DNA of 64,000 nt from Armigeres subalbatus (GCF_024139115.2 NC_085141.1:404305612-404369611); one strand, 5' to 3'. Shown: positions 33,481-45,975, counted from the first letter of the stretch. Numbers and translations: made by a program. Notes: a model not told the origin generated them from the sequence alone.

Positions 33481-33829
33481 AAAACTCAAAGGACAGCTCA
33501 ATCGGGTTGTACGCAAAGGTGACGTAGGACTACCTAGCTATACGAAAAGGATGGTATTTGTCTCTTCATTACCTTTGAGCAAACTGCTCGCAGGTCAACC
33601 GTCCTAGTTGGTATGGCATTTGAGTCTCCAACCGTGGAAAAGGGATTAACACGACTCATCGGCCGCATCGCCACTGAAGCCACTCGTCTGGCTTTCAGTG
33701 GAGGACATCAGAATCCCAGAAGACACCATCCTCAAAAATGTCCAAAAGAAATAACGAAAACAAACGTAAATATATGTAAGTGCAGCGTTCGGTTTCCGCC
33801 CGCGATGGAAGTATAAGTGTATCGTTTTC
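33481..33829. other. Noncoding spacer
   Basis: Nothing recognised with confidence. Confidence 0.35.
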
Positions 33830-33832
33830 TAA

Positions 33833-34132
33833 GGCTGTGAACCATTCCACGGATTCGTTTAACTTTTAGTTAAAATTTGACAGTTCGATGGTTATTTCGC
33901 CGTGGTTAAAAATAACCCTGCTCCGGAGCATGGTTAGATTTGACAGTTCGATAGTTAAACTTTGTTCGCGAGAAAATTGGCGCCAAATCCATTTCGTTCC
34001 AAATAACTATCAATCTGTCAAAACTCAAATGGGTCGGCTTCGGAGTAAAATTTTAACCACGATGGGAAAATAACCATCGGAATGTCAAATTTTAACTAAA
34101 AGTTAAACGAATCGGTGGAATGGTTCACAGCC
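33833..34132. mobile_element. PIF/Harbinger-like MITE with TAA target duplication
   Basis: The 300-bp element has inverted ends of about 60 bp beginning GGCTGTGAACCATTCCAC and including TTTAACTTTTAGTTAAAATT. It is flanked by TAA on both sides (33830-33832 and 34133-34135). It is noncoding. The 3-bp TWA duplication and the GG-start are usual for PIF/Harbinger MITEs. Confidence 0.85.
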
Positions 34133-34135
34133 TAA

Positions 34136-35157
34136 AACGCTGGTGGAAAAGTGAGAGATTCAAGATCGTGAATTAATTACAAACAGTCCTTTTCGGGACT
34201 AAAACTATTTATCCAATAAAAGGTATTGACCGTTGGAAAAAAAGCTTCGCCCAGACAAACACACTATTCGGCTTAAGGTTTCGAATTTTCTCCGTTAAAC
34301 GACAATAACGATCCCGAAAAGATCATTTATTTTCAATAAAACTCTAATGCAGATAAACGATTTTTTTCCACTAAGGTGGCGTCTTCATCGATTTGGCTGT
34401 CGTCGGCGGAAAGTGAAATTTCCTGGCAAGATTATTTGGTTTTGTTTCTGCTAGTCATTGGAAATGAAATCAATTTTTTTCGGGCCACAAAAGAAGGTTG
34501 ATCCGAGATGAATTTTCTTCAAAGTCTAAAACTCAATCGTTTGGCGATGACAGAAAGTTGCCTTTCGGTAGCACCATAACAAGCGCACGTCGGAGGAAGT
34601 TTGTTTGAATCTAGGATAGGATGTGCCAATTAGTCATTAGGAATCGTACCAATTTTCTGTCAAAATCGTACCGTTTGATGATTGGGTGAAAATGACAATC
34701 GATTACTTCGATTGGCGGTATCGCATTTTCAAAAGGGCAGCTTGTTGTTACCTAGGCCGTGTTGCTGGGTAAATAAATTGAAATTTATGAAAAAATTGAA
34801 AAGTTTGATTTTTGATTTTTTGTGTAAAATTTATTTATGCTAGACTGCAAATGATGTATGCATGATTCTCAAGTGCTATGCCAATTTAAAACACTTGATT
34901 TAAAGCTTTAATTACCAACTTTTTATCCATTTCACTATAAAATTCATCTTATTCCATGTTTAAACTTGTTTCTGATAGTACGTAGCATCTTTTACTACGA
35001 ATAATGGAAGAAATGAACGTGAAAACATGATTTTTTTACATACATTGTTCGGCGGATTTTGCATAAAAATTATTCGGAAGCACTGGCCACCACCTCGTTG
35101 AAGCAACCGACTAAGAAAACAACAAGGCAGTCTCAATTCAATTGTCACATCCTATCC
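34136..35157. other. Noncoding stretch, nothing recognised
   Basis: AT-rich DNA with no motif-bearing ORF and no visible repeat end. Confidence 0.4.
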
Positions 35158-35159
35158 TA

Positions 35160-35482
35160 CACGGAAGAAATAAACTACCCAATAGTGAGTTTAATTCACC
35201 CAACCTCGAACATCCGTACGGGAAGCCAAAATTGAGTAAGTAGGGTCGAAGTAGTTTGCCTTTACTCCCATGTTAAAAAAGTACCCAACGGAAAATTTAT
35301 TGACCCAAATTTAAGTTTAATTCACTCAATTTCGACCACAGGTAATAAAACTCAAAATTCGGTGGATTGTTTGGCTCTTTTGTTTTTGACAACAAAAGAA
35401 AGAGTGGATGAAAGAGAAGAGAAAAAATAACTCAAAAGTAAGTTTAAAAATTCTCAATTTTGGGTACTTTTTTTCTTCCGTG
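35160..35482. mobile_element. MITE with TA target duplication
   Basis: The ends are CACGGAAGAAA and its complement TTTCTTCCGTG, with TA on each side (35158-35159 and 35483-35484). The interior has two GAGTTTAATTCACYCAA-like segments and is noncoding. The TA target suggests Tc1/mariner-type mobilisation. Confidence 0.8.
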
Positions 35483-35633
35483 TAGGTTTGAATGGATAGA
35501 ATCACTAACAGCAACCAAGCTACCTAGTTAACACACCAAACGCCGATGACACCGAAACAACTCATTTTTGCAAATCAACCCTTTCTTGTCCTGAGAAGAA
35601 ATAATGTTCTCTTTCCCAAGATTCTTTTATGTA

Positions 35634-35660
35634 CAGGTTATCCGACTTCGTCAGTAGATG
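35634..35660. mobile_element. Left part of a MITE split by the LOA insertion
   Basis: It begins CAGGTTATCCGACTT after TA. The right end of the same MITE is at 39699-39713 (complement of the same 15 bases, followed by TA). Bases 35639-35660 are the target duplicated by the LOA insertion. Confidence 0.8.
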
Positions 35661-38600
35661 TGTTTCGTCTTTGACGTTCTTGATACGATACCGACTTGGT
35701 TTCATCGTTGCTGTTCACATAAATGTTGAAGTTGTGGAGTGTATTATCGTAATTCGCAATGGCTACAGTTAGGATAGCTCAAATCAATCTTCAGCACAAA
35801 AGAACAGCAACGATTAATCTTTGTAGACTTATGCAAAATGGCAAATCCCAAGTGGCTTTGGTGCAGGAACCCTATTTTCGCAAGGGTAGCTTTTACCTAG
35901 GTAACCTAGTGAACAAGGTTTTTGCTACTTTCAGTAATGAAATGGCAAACAATCGATCAATTCCGCGTGCATGTGTACTTGTTAACAACGCTATCGTTCC
36001 TACACCTATCTCTGAACTAACAACCAGAGACGTATGTGCAGTCACAATTGATGTTACTAGTGGAACGCCCGTTAGAAAATACGTCTGTTGTTAGGTTTAT
36101 TTACCACATGATGGAAGAACCTACGGATGCTTTCAAACAAGTTGTCATTTATTGCGCTTCAAAAGGCCTTCCGCTAATTGTCGGTAGTGATGCTAATGCT
36201 CATCACATCATCTGGGGTAGCTCGGATATCAATCTGAGAGGCTCCAGCTTGATGGAATATTTAAGTAGTACCGAACTTGGTTTACTTAACATAGGCAATC
36301 GCCCAACCTTTATGGTATCTAATAGAGCAGAAGTATTAGACATAACTCTCTGCTCCAATAGAATCAGTCACGAGTTGACGAATTGGCATGTGTCAGATGA
36401 GGAATCCATATCTGACCATCGCTACATCTATTTTGATCAGTTGAATGTTTCTTCGCAGACCTTGCGTTTTAGAAATCCCCGTTCAACCAACTGGGATCTC
36501 TATACAGAGTTGCTCTCGACAAAATTTCATGGATATCTACCATCCATTGAAACTCCTACCGACTTGGATGATGCCGTTGATACTACAACGTTGCATATCG
36601 TGGAAGCTTTTGAAGAAGCTTGCCCTTGCGTTCTGTAAAAAACCTCAAGAGGAACCCCATGGTGGAATTCCGATTTGGCTAAGCTCAGGAAGCAGTGTAG
36701 AAGGAGTTGTAACAGACGCCATTAAGCAGGGACGGATTCTCGCTCGCAAAGCTTACAAGAAGGCTCCACGATCTGCTGAACGATCCTTTGTGCAAATGTT
36801 TCCAATTTGAGTGAAGCCAGTCGATTGAATAAAATTCTTGCGAGATCCAAGGATTTCCAAGTTGGCGAAATTCGCAAGCCAAATGGCGACTACACTTCTT
36901 CTGACGAAGAAGCGTTAGAGCACTTATTTGATACACACTTCCCTGGATGTGTAGATATTGCATCTTCGGATGTTCCTGATGTCTTTTCATGTAGCTACGG
37001 GTCTTGGGCCCAGGCTCGTAGAATCATAACTACTGAATCGATTCAATGGGCTCTTAATAGTTTTGCTCCTTACAAATCTCCAGGGGAAGATGGGATCTAT
37101 CCCGTTCTTCTTCAGAAGGGTTTTGAGCATATCAAACATGTTTTGAAAAAACTTTTTAGTATGCAGTTTTGCTACTGGGTATATTCCTATATCCTGGCGG
37201 GATGTCACTGTTTATCCCAAAAGGAAGACGTGCTTCGTATGAAGAAGCAAAGAGTTTTAGACCCATCAGTCTGACCTCATTTCTTCTGAAATGCTTAGAA
37301 CGCATTATCGATCATCACATTCGTGATGACTGTTTGGCAAACATGCCTCTTCATGTTAATCAACATGCTTACCAATCTGGAAAGTCCACCGTGACTCTTC
37401 TACACAAGGTTGTCTACGACATCGAAAAAGCATTTGCTCAAAAGCAATCATGCTTGGGTGCGTTCTTAGATATTGAGGGTGCTTTTGACAACGTGTCTTT
37501 CGATGCAATATTGGAAGCCGCACGTTGTCATGGGCTACCTAATATAATTACCAAATGGATTCACCAGATGCTTGAAAACCGACATCTCTACTCGACATTA
37601 CATCAAGCGATTATGAAATTGAGTGTCTGTGGCTGCCCTCAAGGGGAGTATTATCTCCACTTTTGTGGAACCTCGTTGCAGATACGCTATTGAGATTACT
37701 CAATAATGGCGGTTTTCCTACCTATGGATTTGCCGACGACTATCTAATATTAATAGCCGGTTTGTGTATTACTACTTTATTCGACCTGATGCAAAATGCT
37801 CTTCAGGCAGTCGAAAGTTGGTGTCGCCAATATGGCCTTTCGGTTAATCCGAATAAAACATCTATTGTACTTTTCACGGAAAAACGTAACCGTAATGGTA
37901 TTCGCCCATTACATCTTTTGACTCTGAAATCAATGTAACGGATCAGGTAAAGTATGTGGGACTAATTCTTGATTCCAAGCTCTCCTGGACTCCTAACATT
38001 GAGTTCAGAGTCAAAAAGGCGTGTATGGCTTTCGGTCAATGCCGACGAACTTTTGGTAAAACTTGGGGTCTTAAACCTAAATATATCAAATGGATTTACA
38101 CAACAGTTGTACGACCAATTTTGGCTTATGGATGTCTTGTGTGGTGGCAAAAGGGTGAAGTGAGGACAATTCAGTCTAAATTAGGCCATCTTCAAAGGAT
38201 GTGCCTAATGGCAATGACTGGTGCGTCCTCTCCGCCCCCACGGCTGCTCTCGAGGTTCTTTTCGACGTTGTCCCACTACACATACATCTCAAACAAGAAG
38301 CACTTTCTTGTACTTACCGATTATGGGTTCTCGGTTTCATGGAAGAGAATCCTGTAAACTGCAGTTCTACACACATTTCGTTGTTACAACTCATGGTTGA
38401 TTGGGACAGAACAGTCCTCGCTCCAAGTGATCTCACACTCGCTAGTAGTTTTCCTTATAGGACATTTTCAACACAATTCCCCTCGCGGGATGAGTGGACA
38501 TCTGGCTATTTGGAGAGAAGTATGTCGGACAGCATTGTTTGTTATACTGACGGCTCCCTCTTCGAAGGTAGAGCAGGTGCAGGTGTCTACTCGCGTGAGC

Positions 38601-39570
38601 TAAGATTGGAACAGTCCCACTCACTGGGTAGACACTGCACTGTCTTTCAAGCGGAAATATTTGCCATTATGTGTGGAGTGCAATCCGCACTGCAGAAACA
38701 CATAATGGGCAAAGTAATATACTTCTGTTCAGATAGTCAAGCAGCTATCAAAGCCCTCGCTTCGGCCAACTCAAGGTCGAAGTTAGTAATCGCATGTCGA
38801 ACTCAAATAGAGGAACTGAATTCAGTTAATACATTTGCACCTTATATGGGTACCTGGCCATTCTTCCATAGCTGGAAACGAATTGGCTGATGAGTTAGCT
38901 CGCACTGGAGCATCACAAGACTTTTTGGTCCTGAGCCAGCTATTCCAATATCTAAGTGTTGGGTGAAGCGTTTGATTAGCTCTTGGGCTTCCACTCAGCA
39001 CAAACGGTATTGGAGTAGTTTGGATTCATGTCGACAAACAAAATTGTATATCCGAGAGCCATCTCCGGTAGTAGCTAACTATTTAGCTAATCTGTCTAAA
39101 CAGAATTGCAGTGTCTTAGTCAAGGCCTTGACAGGTCACTGCCGACTCAACTATCACATGGCAAATATTCAACGTGTTGAATCCTTTGTCTGTGATGGTT
39201 GTGAATCCGATTATGGAACTTCTTATCATCTGATATGTAACTGCCCAGTTTATGCGCAACTGCGTTTCCAAATATTTGGTAAACACTTACTAAGTGAAAT
39301 TGACTACAGAAACCTGAACCTTCAAAGTATTCTGTTGTTCATAACCCGTTGTGGTAAGGAGCTATGAGCTTTCTGACGTGTTGTATACGTTGTATGCCCT
39401 CTTCAAGGGTACCTTTCCCAAACTTCCCACTTTTCTTACATCCATATTCCTTTTCTTTTTGTTCACCTTTTTTTCCGTCAGGTGCGTGATAAAAAAGGCT
39501 GTGAAGGCGATGGCACAAATCTCCCGAATTGAGGTGAACGTGCCCCTGGAGCCGACGTTCTGATACCTGA
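35661..39570 (+). pseudogene. LOA-clade non-LTR retrotransposon, near-complete ORF2, frameshifted
   Basis: ORF2 begins at ATG 35759 (MATVRIAQINLQHKRTATIN). Domains in order: endonuclease with VGSDANAHH near 36180 and SDHRYI near 36411; reverse transcriptase with DIEGAFDNVSFD near 37470, the truncated GCPQG motif near 37632 and FADDYLIL at 37729; RNase H with YTDGSLFEGRAGAG near 38544; and a C-terminal zinc finger C-x2-C-x8-H-x2-C near 39195, ending ITRCGKEL at 39365. RNase H plus this finger fits the LOA clade (Lian in Aedes). At least six frameshifts break the frame, for example near 36085, 36640, 37200, 37650, 37940 and 38850. The 3' UTR ends TGATACCTGA. ORF1 is missing, so the copy is 5'-truncated. 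A 22-bp duplication TATCCGACTTCGTCAGTAGA.. flanks it (35639-35660, 39571-39592). Confidence 0.85.
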
Positions 39571-39592
39571 TATCCGACTTCGTCAGTAGATG

Positions 39593-39713
39593 GGAATAAC
39601 CAGCGCGTGGAGGAAACATACATTTTCAGTGCAAAACGTAAACAAACGAGCATAAATTCCATACAAAAATCCAAGATGGCTGAGTTGGGGATATTGACAA
39701 GTCGGATAACCTG
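39593..39713. mobile_element. Right part of the MITE split by the LOA insertion
   Basis: It ends AAGTCGGATAACCTG followed by TA. Together with 35634-35660 it forms a MITE of 148 bp with 15-bp inverted ends. The LOA element inserted 27 bp from its left end. Confidence 0.8.
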
Positions 39714-40225
39714 TATACATAAAAAAATCTTGCTCTTCCCTAAGCGCATTTTCACTAACTAATTGCAACCAAACGCTTTTCGGCTTCATGCTCCACATGA
39801 TGATTTTTCGCTGAAGCGCCACCATTTGGAATACATTTTGACGATCGCCACTGCACTGGTGGCGCGGGACCACAACGGACGCCTTTTTGTTATTAACCCT
39901 TTCTTCACATAAAATACACTAGGAGAAGAATGAACTCTGTCATCAAAAGAAAAAGTAGAATCATGAAAAAAAATATTCACAGCGAGGTATGGGATGCCGC
40001 TCTCAAACTAAATTTCAAAATTTCAAAATGATATTTATTTACAAATAATTTATAGTGGAGGTAAGAATTTTACAATTATCTACATTAAACATTTATTAAT
40101 TTGATTGTTAATGACAATGAAGTTTTTTCTTGAAATGATTCAGGAGATGGCACTACTTTTAATGTCTATTAAATCATCATCTGTTAATTAAATAGCATGT
40201 AATTTTTTAAATCATTTTCAATCCA
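39714..40225. other. Noncoding stretch
   Basis: AT-rich; ORFs on the reverse strand (39583-39980) carry no motif. No repeat end is seen. Confidence 0.4.
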
Positions 40226-40234
40226 TTGGCTATA

Positions 40235-43200
40235 CCTAGCCATGTTTAATTTCACTGAACTTTTCCTCTGATGACAGCGTTCATCCACTCCTCGCGTATT
40301 ATGGTTCGTTGTGGTTGAATGCTCTGCATCAACCACCCCTGGGGGCTGTAGGGACTATGTCCAAGGGCTTGACGATCCCTCCCCAGGCCATCTGCGAGTT
40401 GTGGCGCCTGCCTAGGATGTGGTGGGGTTTGACAGTGGGCCCTGTTAAACCTCTATAAAAAGCTGCATGTATCCGCAAGTAGGCTCCGCCAAAGCGACCG
40501 TGTGCCGCTCAAAGCGCACAAGCCCAAGTCCTGGTGTTAGGTGAAACGCTAAACAGCCCTGACACGACGGCCCTCCGACGAGTCAGGATGTTTGCGCAGG
40601 CCCAATAAGCCGCCTTTAAAAACAACTATTACGAACGACATAGAAGATAATACGACTCGATACAATCGGCAACGACCTAGGCGACGAATAAAGGATCACG
40701 ATTGGAAGCTTGGAACATGGAACTGCAAGTCGCTAGGCTTCGCAGGTTGCGACAGGATAATCTACGATGAATTACATCGACATTTCCTGCGCTGCAGGAA
40801 ATCTGCTGGACAGGACAGAAAGTGTGGAAAAGCGGGCATCGAGCGGCTACCTTCTACCAAAGCTGTGGCACCACCAACGAGCTGGGAACCGGTTTCATAG
40901 GGTGATTAGTTGGCAACCAATCAACGCAAGGATGTGCAAGCTGAGGATAAAAGGCCGTTTCTTCAACTATAGCATCATCAACGTGCACTGCCCACACGAA
41001 GGGAGATCCGACGACGAGAAAGAAGCGTTCTATGCGCAGCTGCAGCAGACATACGATGGATGCCCACTGCGGGACGTCAAAATCGTCATCGGTGACATGA
41101 ACGCTCAAGGACGTAGGAAGGGAGGAAATGTATAGACCGGTCATCGGACCGGATAGTCTGCATACCGTATCGAACGACAACGGCCAACGATGCATAAACT
41201 TTGCAGCCTCCCGCGGAATGGTAGTCCGAAGCACTTTCTTCCCCCGCAAGAATATCCACAAGGCCACATGGAAATCACCTAATCAAGTAACGGAAAACCA
41301 AATCGACCACGTTCTAATCGACGGTAAATTCTTCTCCGACATCACGAACGTACGCACTTACCGCAGTGCGAATATTGAATCCGACCACTACCTCGTCGCA
41401 GTATGTCTGCGCTCAAAACTCTCGACGGTGATCAACACGCGTCGGAGTCGTCCGCCGCGGCTTAACATTGGGCGGCTACAAGACAGTAGACTAGCCCAAG
41501 ACTGGTCTAGCAGCTGGAAGTGGCACTCCCAACGGAAGAGCAGCTAGGCGCAGCATCTCTTGAAGATGGCTGGAGAGATATTCGATCCGCCATTGGAAGC
41601 ACCGCAACCGCTGCACTAGGCACGGTGGCTCCGGATCAGAGAAACGACTGGTATGACGGCGAATGTGAGCAGTTAGTTGAGGAGAAAAATGCAGCATGGG
41701 CGAGATTGCTGCAACACCGCACGAGGGCGAACGAGGCACGATACAAACGGGCGCGGAACAGACAAAACTCGATTTTCCGGAGGAAAAAGCGCCAGCAGGA
41801 AGATCGAGACCGTGAAGAGACGGAGCAACTGTACCGCGCTAATAACGCACGAAAGTTCTATGAGAAGTTGAACCGTTCACGTAAGGGCCACGTGCCACAG
41901 CCCGATATGTGTAAGGACATAAACGGGAACCTTCTTACAAACGAGCGTGAGGTGATCCAAAGGTGGCGGCAGCACTAGCTGGATTGTAGCAACTACCGCG
42001 CAATCACATTGCTGAACGCCGCCTACAAGGTACTCTCCCAAGTTTTATGCCGCCGACTAACACCAATTGCAAGAGAGTTCGTGTGGCAGTACCAGGCGGG
42101 ATTTATGGGTGAACGCTCTACCACAGACCAGGTGTTCGCCATACGTCAGGTATTGCAGAAATGCCGCGAATACAACGTGCCCACACATCATCTATTTATC
42201 GACTTCAAAACCGCGTATGCAGCTATAGCAGCTATAGCAGCCAATGCACGAACACGGATTTCCGGATAAACTGATACGTTTGATCAAGGCGATGGTGGAT
42301 CGGGTGATGTGCGTAGTTCGAGTTTCAGGGGCATTCTCGAGTCCCTTCGAAACGCGTAGAGGGTTACGGCAAGGTGATGGTCTTTCGTGTCTGCTATTCA
42401 ACATCGCTTTGGAGGGAGTAATACGAAGGGCAGGGATTGACACGAGTGGTACGATTTTCACGAAGTCCGTCCAGTTATTTGGTTTCGCCGACGATATTGA
42501 TATCATGGCACATAACTTTGAGAGGATGGAGGAAGCCTACATCAGACTGAAAAGCGAAGCTAAACGGATTGGACTAGTCATCAACACGTCGAAGACGAAG
42601 TACATGATAGGAAGAGGCTCAAGAGAGGTCAATGTGAGCCACCCATCACGAGTTTCTATCGGTGGTGACGAAATCGAGGTGGTTGAAGAATTCGTGTACT
42701 TGGGCTCACTGGTGACCGCCGATAACGATACCAGCAGAGAAATTCGGAGGCGCATAGTGGCTGGATATCGTACGTACTTTGGACTCCGTAAGACGCTCCG
42801 ATCGAATAGAGTTCGCCGCCGTACCAAACTGACTATCTACAAAACGCTTATAAGACCGGTAGTTCTCTACGGACACGAGACCTGGACGATGCTCGTGGAG
42901 GACCAACGCGCACTGGGAGTTTTCGAAAGGAAAGTGTTGCGTACCATCTATGGTGGGGTGCAGATGGCGGACGGTACGTGGAGGAGGCGAATGAACCACG
43001 AGTTGCATCAGCTGTTGGGAGAACCATCCATCGTTCACACCGCGAAAATCGGAAGACTGCGGTGGGCCGGGCACGTAGCCAGAATGTCGGACAGTAATCC
43101 GGTGAAAATGGTTCTCGACAACGATCCGACGGGAACAAAAGGCGAGGTGCACAGCGGGCAAGGTGGATCGATCAGGTGGAGGACGACTTGCGGACCCTCC

Positions 43201-43300
43201 GCAGACTGCGTGGTTGGCGAAGTGCAGCCATGGACCGAGCTGAATGGAGAAGTCTTTAGCACAGGCCACTCCGGCCTTAGTCTGATGATAAATAAATAAA
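40235..43300 (+). pseudogene. RTE-clade non-LTR retrotransposon with internal deletions
   Basis: A GC-rich 5' leader (about 40235-40590) precedes an endonuclease starting DHDWKLGTWNCKSLGF near 40695, with INVHCPHEGRSDDEKEAFYA near 40978, GDMNAQ near 41092 and NQIDHVLIDGKFF plus SDHYLVAVCL near 41300-41410. The RT begins NYRAITLLNAAYKVLSQVL near 41991 and has LRQGDGLSCLLFN near 42365 and FGFADDIDIMA near 42478. The C-terminal region contains FERKVLRTIYGG and GRLRWAGHVARMSD to about 43115. Defects: a small insertion at 41105, a stop and deletion at 41978-41990 removing the N-terminal part of RT, and replacement of the segment after FKTAY by GCAGCTATA repeats at 42215-42245 with a frameshift. 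It ends with ATAAATAAATAAATAATC at 43285-43302. RTE-type (JAM1-like in Aedes) is inferred from the domain set. Confidence 0.85.
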
Positions 43301-43302
43301 TA

Positions 43303-43748
43303 ATCAACCACCCCGATGACCACAACCAATGTAATGGTTTTCCTTTGAAAGTGCTACCAGCGCCTTCGTGCTGCTTTGTCCGCTTCGCTTGAAATCTCGT
43401 TCGAACTGAAGATCAGTTCTGAACCCGCAAGTTACTTGATTTTGATGTCTATGCTTGCTATGCTTTGGTTGGTTTACATATTTCTAAAATTTTTACCAAT
43501 TAATGTAATAAAATCAGTATCACCTGAGCGTGTTGGCAGATTCTTTACACACTGCGGAAGTAGCATGCATTCGTTGGGTAACGGTGCGGCGCCAATTTAC
43601 TCCGCTTGATTCCTATACTCAGAGAACAGGATTTCTTCTTAAAAGCAAGAAATGACACATTTTAACAGCATGATTGGGGATCGAATGAAGACGATAAGGA
43701 ACCAGCAGTTCTCCAGTAATATCAAGAAAATGAAAAACTACTCAAACC
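43303..43748. other. Noncoding spacer
   Basis: No feature recognised. Confidence 0.4.
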
Positions 43749-43749
43749 C

Positions 43750-43856
43750 GGTTTAAAATAACTATTGTCTTCTTTTTACTTCCACTAATTAGTTTTTTGG
43801 TATCAAAAAACTAATTAGTGGAAGTAAAAGGAAGACAACAGTTTTTTTTTTAAACC
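43750..43856. repeat. Strong hairpin (MITE-like)
   Basis: The left arm includes TTACTTCCACTAATTAGTTT and ends in TTTTTTG at 43799. The right arm (43804-43856) is its near-perfect complement, separated by GTAT. Arms are about 50 bp. Flanks GGTTTAAA and TTTAAACC are also inverted. It is noncoding. Confidence 0.9.
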
Positions 43857-44045
43857 GTGTAACATTTTCCCCTAAGATACTCGCAAATAATTATTAATTT
43901 TAAACCATGTACTCAAACCCATTCTGAAAGGTAGCAAAACTACTGAAGAAGAAACCGAAAGCAATACCATATAGCCATTGTGAGTGCCAGCAGTAGTGCA
44001 GCAAGTAATGAATAAACTGAATACTGAAATTGATATTCATTCATT
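43857..44045. other. Noncoding spacer
   Basis: A TTTTAAACCATGTACTCAAA segment near 43900 recalls the left flank of the hairpin. Nothing more is recognised. Confidence 0.35.
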
Positions 44046-44049
44046 GGTC

Positions 44050-44295
44050 AAGTGACAGACGCTGAGGTAGAAGCAGCGAGTCATGCGAGTGAAGAACATG
44101 AAGGCCTCGGGAAATGACAACACTTTCAACCAGGTTCTGGAGAAGATCTCTGGAAAGGCATTCCGTTACCTGGCAGCAATCTTCATGGGGTGCTTCCAGT
44201 TGAACTATTTTCCAGCCGTATGGATAAGGTTATTCCTATCTCTAAACCCGGAAAGGACCCAACAGCCGCAACAAGCTACAAACCAATTATCTTTT
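44050..44295 (+). pseudogene. Jockey-type RT N-terminal fragment
   Basis: The forward frame 44083-44316 encodes RVKNMKASGNDNTFNQVLEK, a KAFRYLAAIFMGCFQLNYFP segment and then W, followed by a frameshift into IPISKPGKDPTAATSYKPI-like sequence. This is the classic start of a Jockey-clade RT domain (KxxKAPGxDxIxN.LLK, FPxxWKxAxVIPIxKPGK). It stops at 44295. Confidence 0.7.
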
Positions 44296-44775
44296 TTTAA
44301 ATTCTTATTTATTTAATAGGGTCATGCGCCATTAGGCATTACGGAGCCGAGTTTCTTTGAAATTTTTGTTAAAATTTCATATTGAGTAATCACAACATTT
44401 TATCACTTTTCCCAGAACTATTGTCGAAATGAGCAATAGACTGGGACACACTGCTCCACGCAAACTTTCTTGTTTAAGTTAGCTATTCGCTTTGATATCC
44501 GCCATTTGTTTGTTGCTTCGATGAAATCAGATTCTGTCGTTGAGCTGGGTGCTGATGCTTTATCGTCGTCATCGTCGCCGTTGCGTTGGTATCGTTTGCT
44601 TTAGCAAGCGCACCTTTGCTCGTTGTCGGGAGTCCGTCACACGAATCAGAGGAAGATAGTGCTGTACGTAGTGAATGTTTTTTCGCTTGATGGTGATGAG
44701 GCTGTTTGTGCTATTGCAGTCTCGATCGTATGCGGTACGGTTATTTTCGAACATGTTCAAGATTGTTAACCAAAC
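44296..44775 (-). mobile_element. Probable LINE 3' UTR on the reverse strand
   Basis: On the reverse strand the segment ends CCCTATTAAATAAATAAG, resembling the tail of the SINE at 3981-4415 (CCTATCAAATAAATAAAG). The body upstream is moderately GC-rich and noncoding. It abuts the Jockey fragment exactly where that stops. The 5' limit is uncertain. Confidence 0.4.
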
Positions 44776-44779
44776 ATAT

Positions 44780-45720
44780 TTTTTTTTTTATGAAATCGAT
44801 TTTTTCTTTTAGAACATTTTTGGGACTTTTTTCAGCTAATGTAAATTTTTCTCATCGAATTTTAACACCGGACGATACGCAAACGTTTTCGTAGCCAAAA
44901 ATATCCCCCAATGCAAAATTTGAGCTAAATCGGACATGATTGAGGGGTGCTCAAAATTATTCAAACCTTTTTTTTCACAAGAGGGAAATATTTTTTTATT
45001 TTTTTGATGCCAAAGGACTCAAAATGCAGGAAACCTTGAAAATTTTTTTTGAAAAAAATCGACTGTTTTGGGACTTTGAAAACAATTCTTATGACGAAAA
45101 CTATTTTTCATCGAATTTAAAAACTGGACGTTACGCAAATTTCCTAAGCCCTAAAATATGCCTCTATGCAAAATTTTAGTTCCATCGGACATGATTTAGG
45201 GGTGCTCAAAATCTTGCTATCAAAGTTTTGAATTTTTTGAAATTTTGAAGACTTTTGAGATCAGATTTACGGAGAAAATTATCAGATTGCTATGCAATGT
45301 TTATTACACTGAGGTTTATTTTTACGTGGTACCGCATGAATTCAAAACACAACGTGTAAAATTACAAAAAATTCAAAATTGTCATGGCAAGATTTTGAGC
45401 ACCCCTGAATCATGTCCGATGGAGCTCAAATTTTGTATAGGGACATATTTTAGGGCTTAGGAAATGTTTGCGTAGATAACATCAGATCTCGACGTTTCAT
45501 GCATTTCTAAGTCATTTGGCATCAAAAACAAAAATTCGATTTTCGACTTTTCCTTTGGTTGCCCCTTGGGAAAATTTTCATGGGTAAAAATTTCAAAACT
45601 TTGATGAATTTTAGGCACCCCTCAATCATGTCCGATTGAGCTCAAATTTTGCATGGGCTCATATTTTGGGGTAATGAAACTTGTGAGCAATGTCTTTTTT
45701 TGAAATTCGAAAATATCATT
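44780..45720. repeat. Nested inverted repeats able to form a hairpin of about 900 bp
   Basis: A block with CGGACATGATTGAGGGGTGC occurs at about 44932 and in variant form at about 45187 (CGGACATGATTTAGGGGTGC). The complements occur at about 45398 and 45613. Each block is preceded or followed by the ACGCAAA and ATGCAAAATTT motifs, so the left pair and right pair mirror each other. The region is noncoding and AT-rich. It may be a MITE whose arms are internally duplicated. Confidence 0.7.
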
Positions 45721-45889
45721 TTCATTAGCTCCCTAGTGCATATGCATAGTATGTGAAAGATTTATTTCGAAAAAGAAAGTATAGGAAGTAACAACTTTCC
45801 TTCGATTTGACTCAAACCCACGAGCTCCAGAAAACAATGTCAACAATGACAAGCCTTTATACGGTGTTTATTTCTCTTTTCCATGAATG

Positions 45890-45975
45890 GGAATAAGTTG
45901 GGCCAAGTATTCACATTTTATTCAGACGGTTCCAACGGGAATAGTCTGTCTGGTGCAGGGGTCGACGGGCTAAAA
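45890..45975 (+). pseudogene. Short RNase H fragment of a LINE
   Basis: The frame encodes GQVFTFYSDGSNGNSLSGAG, which has the RNase H catalytic D in a SDGS motif and the downstream GAG. Only about 25 residues are recognisable, so it is a relic. Confidence 0.45.
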
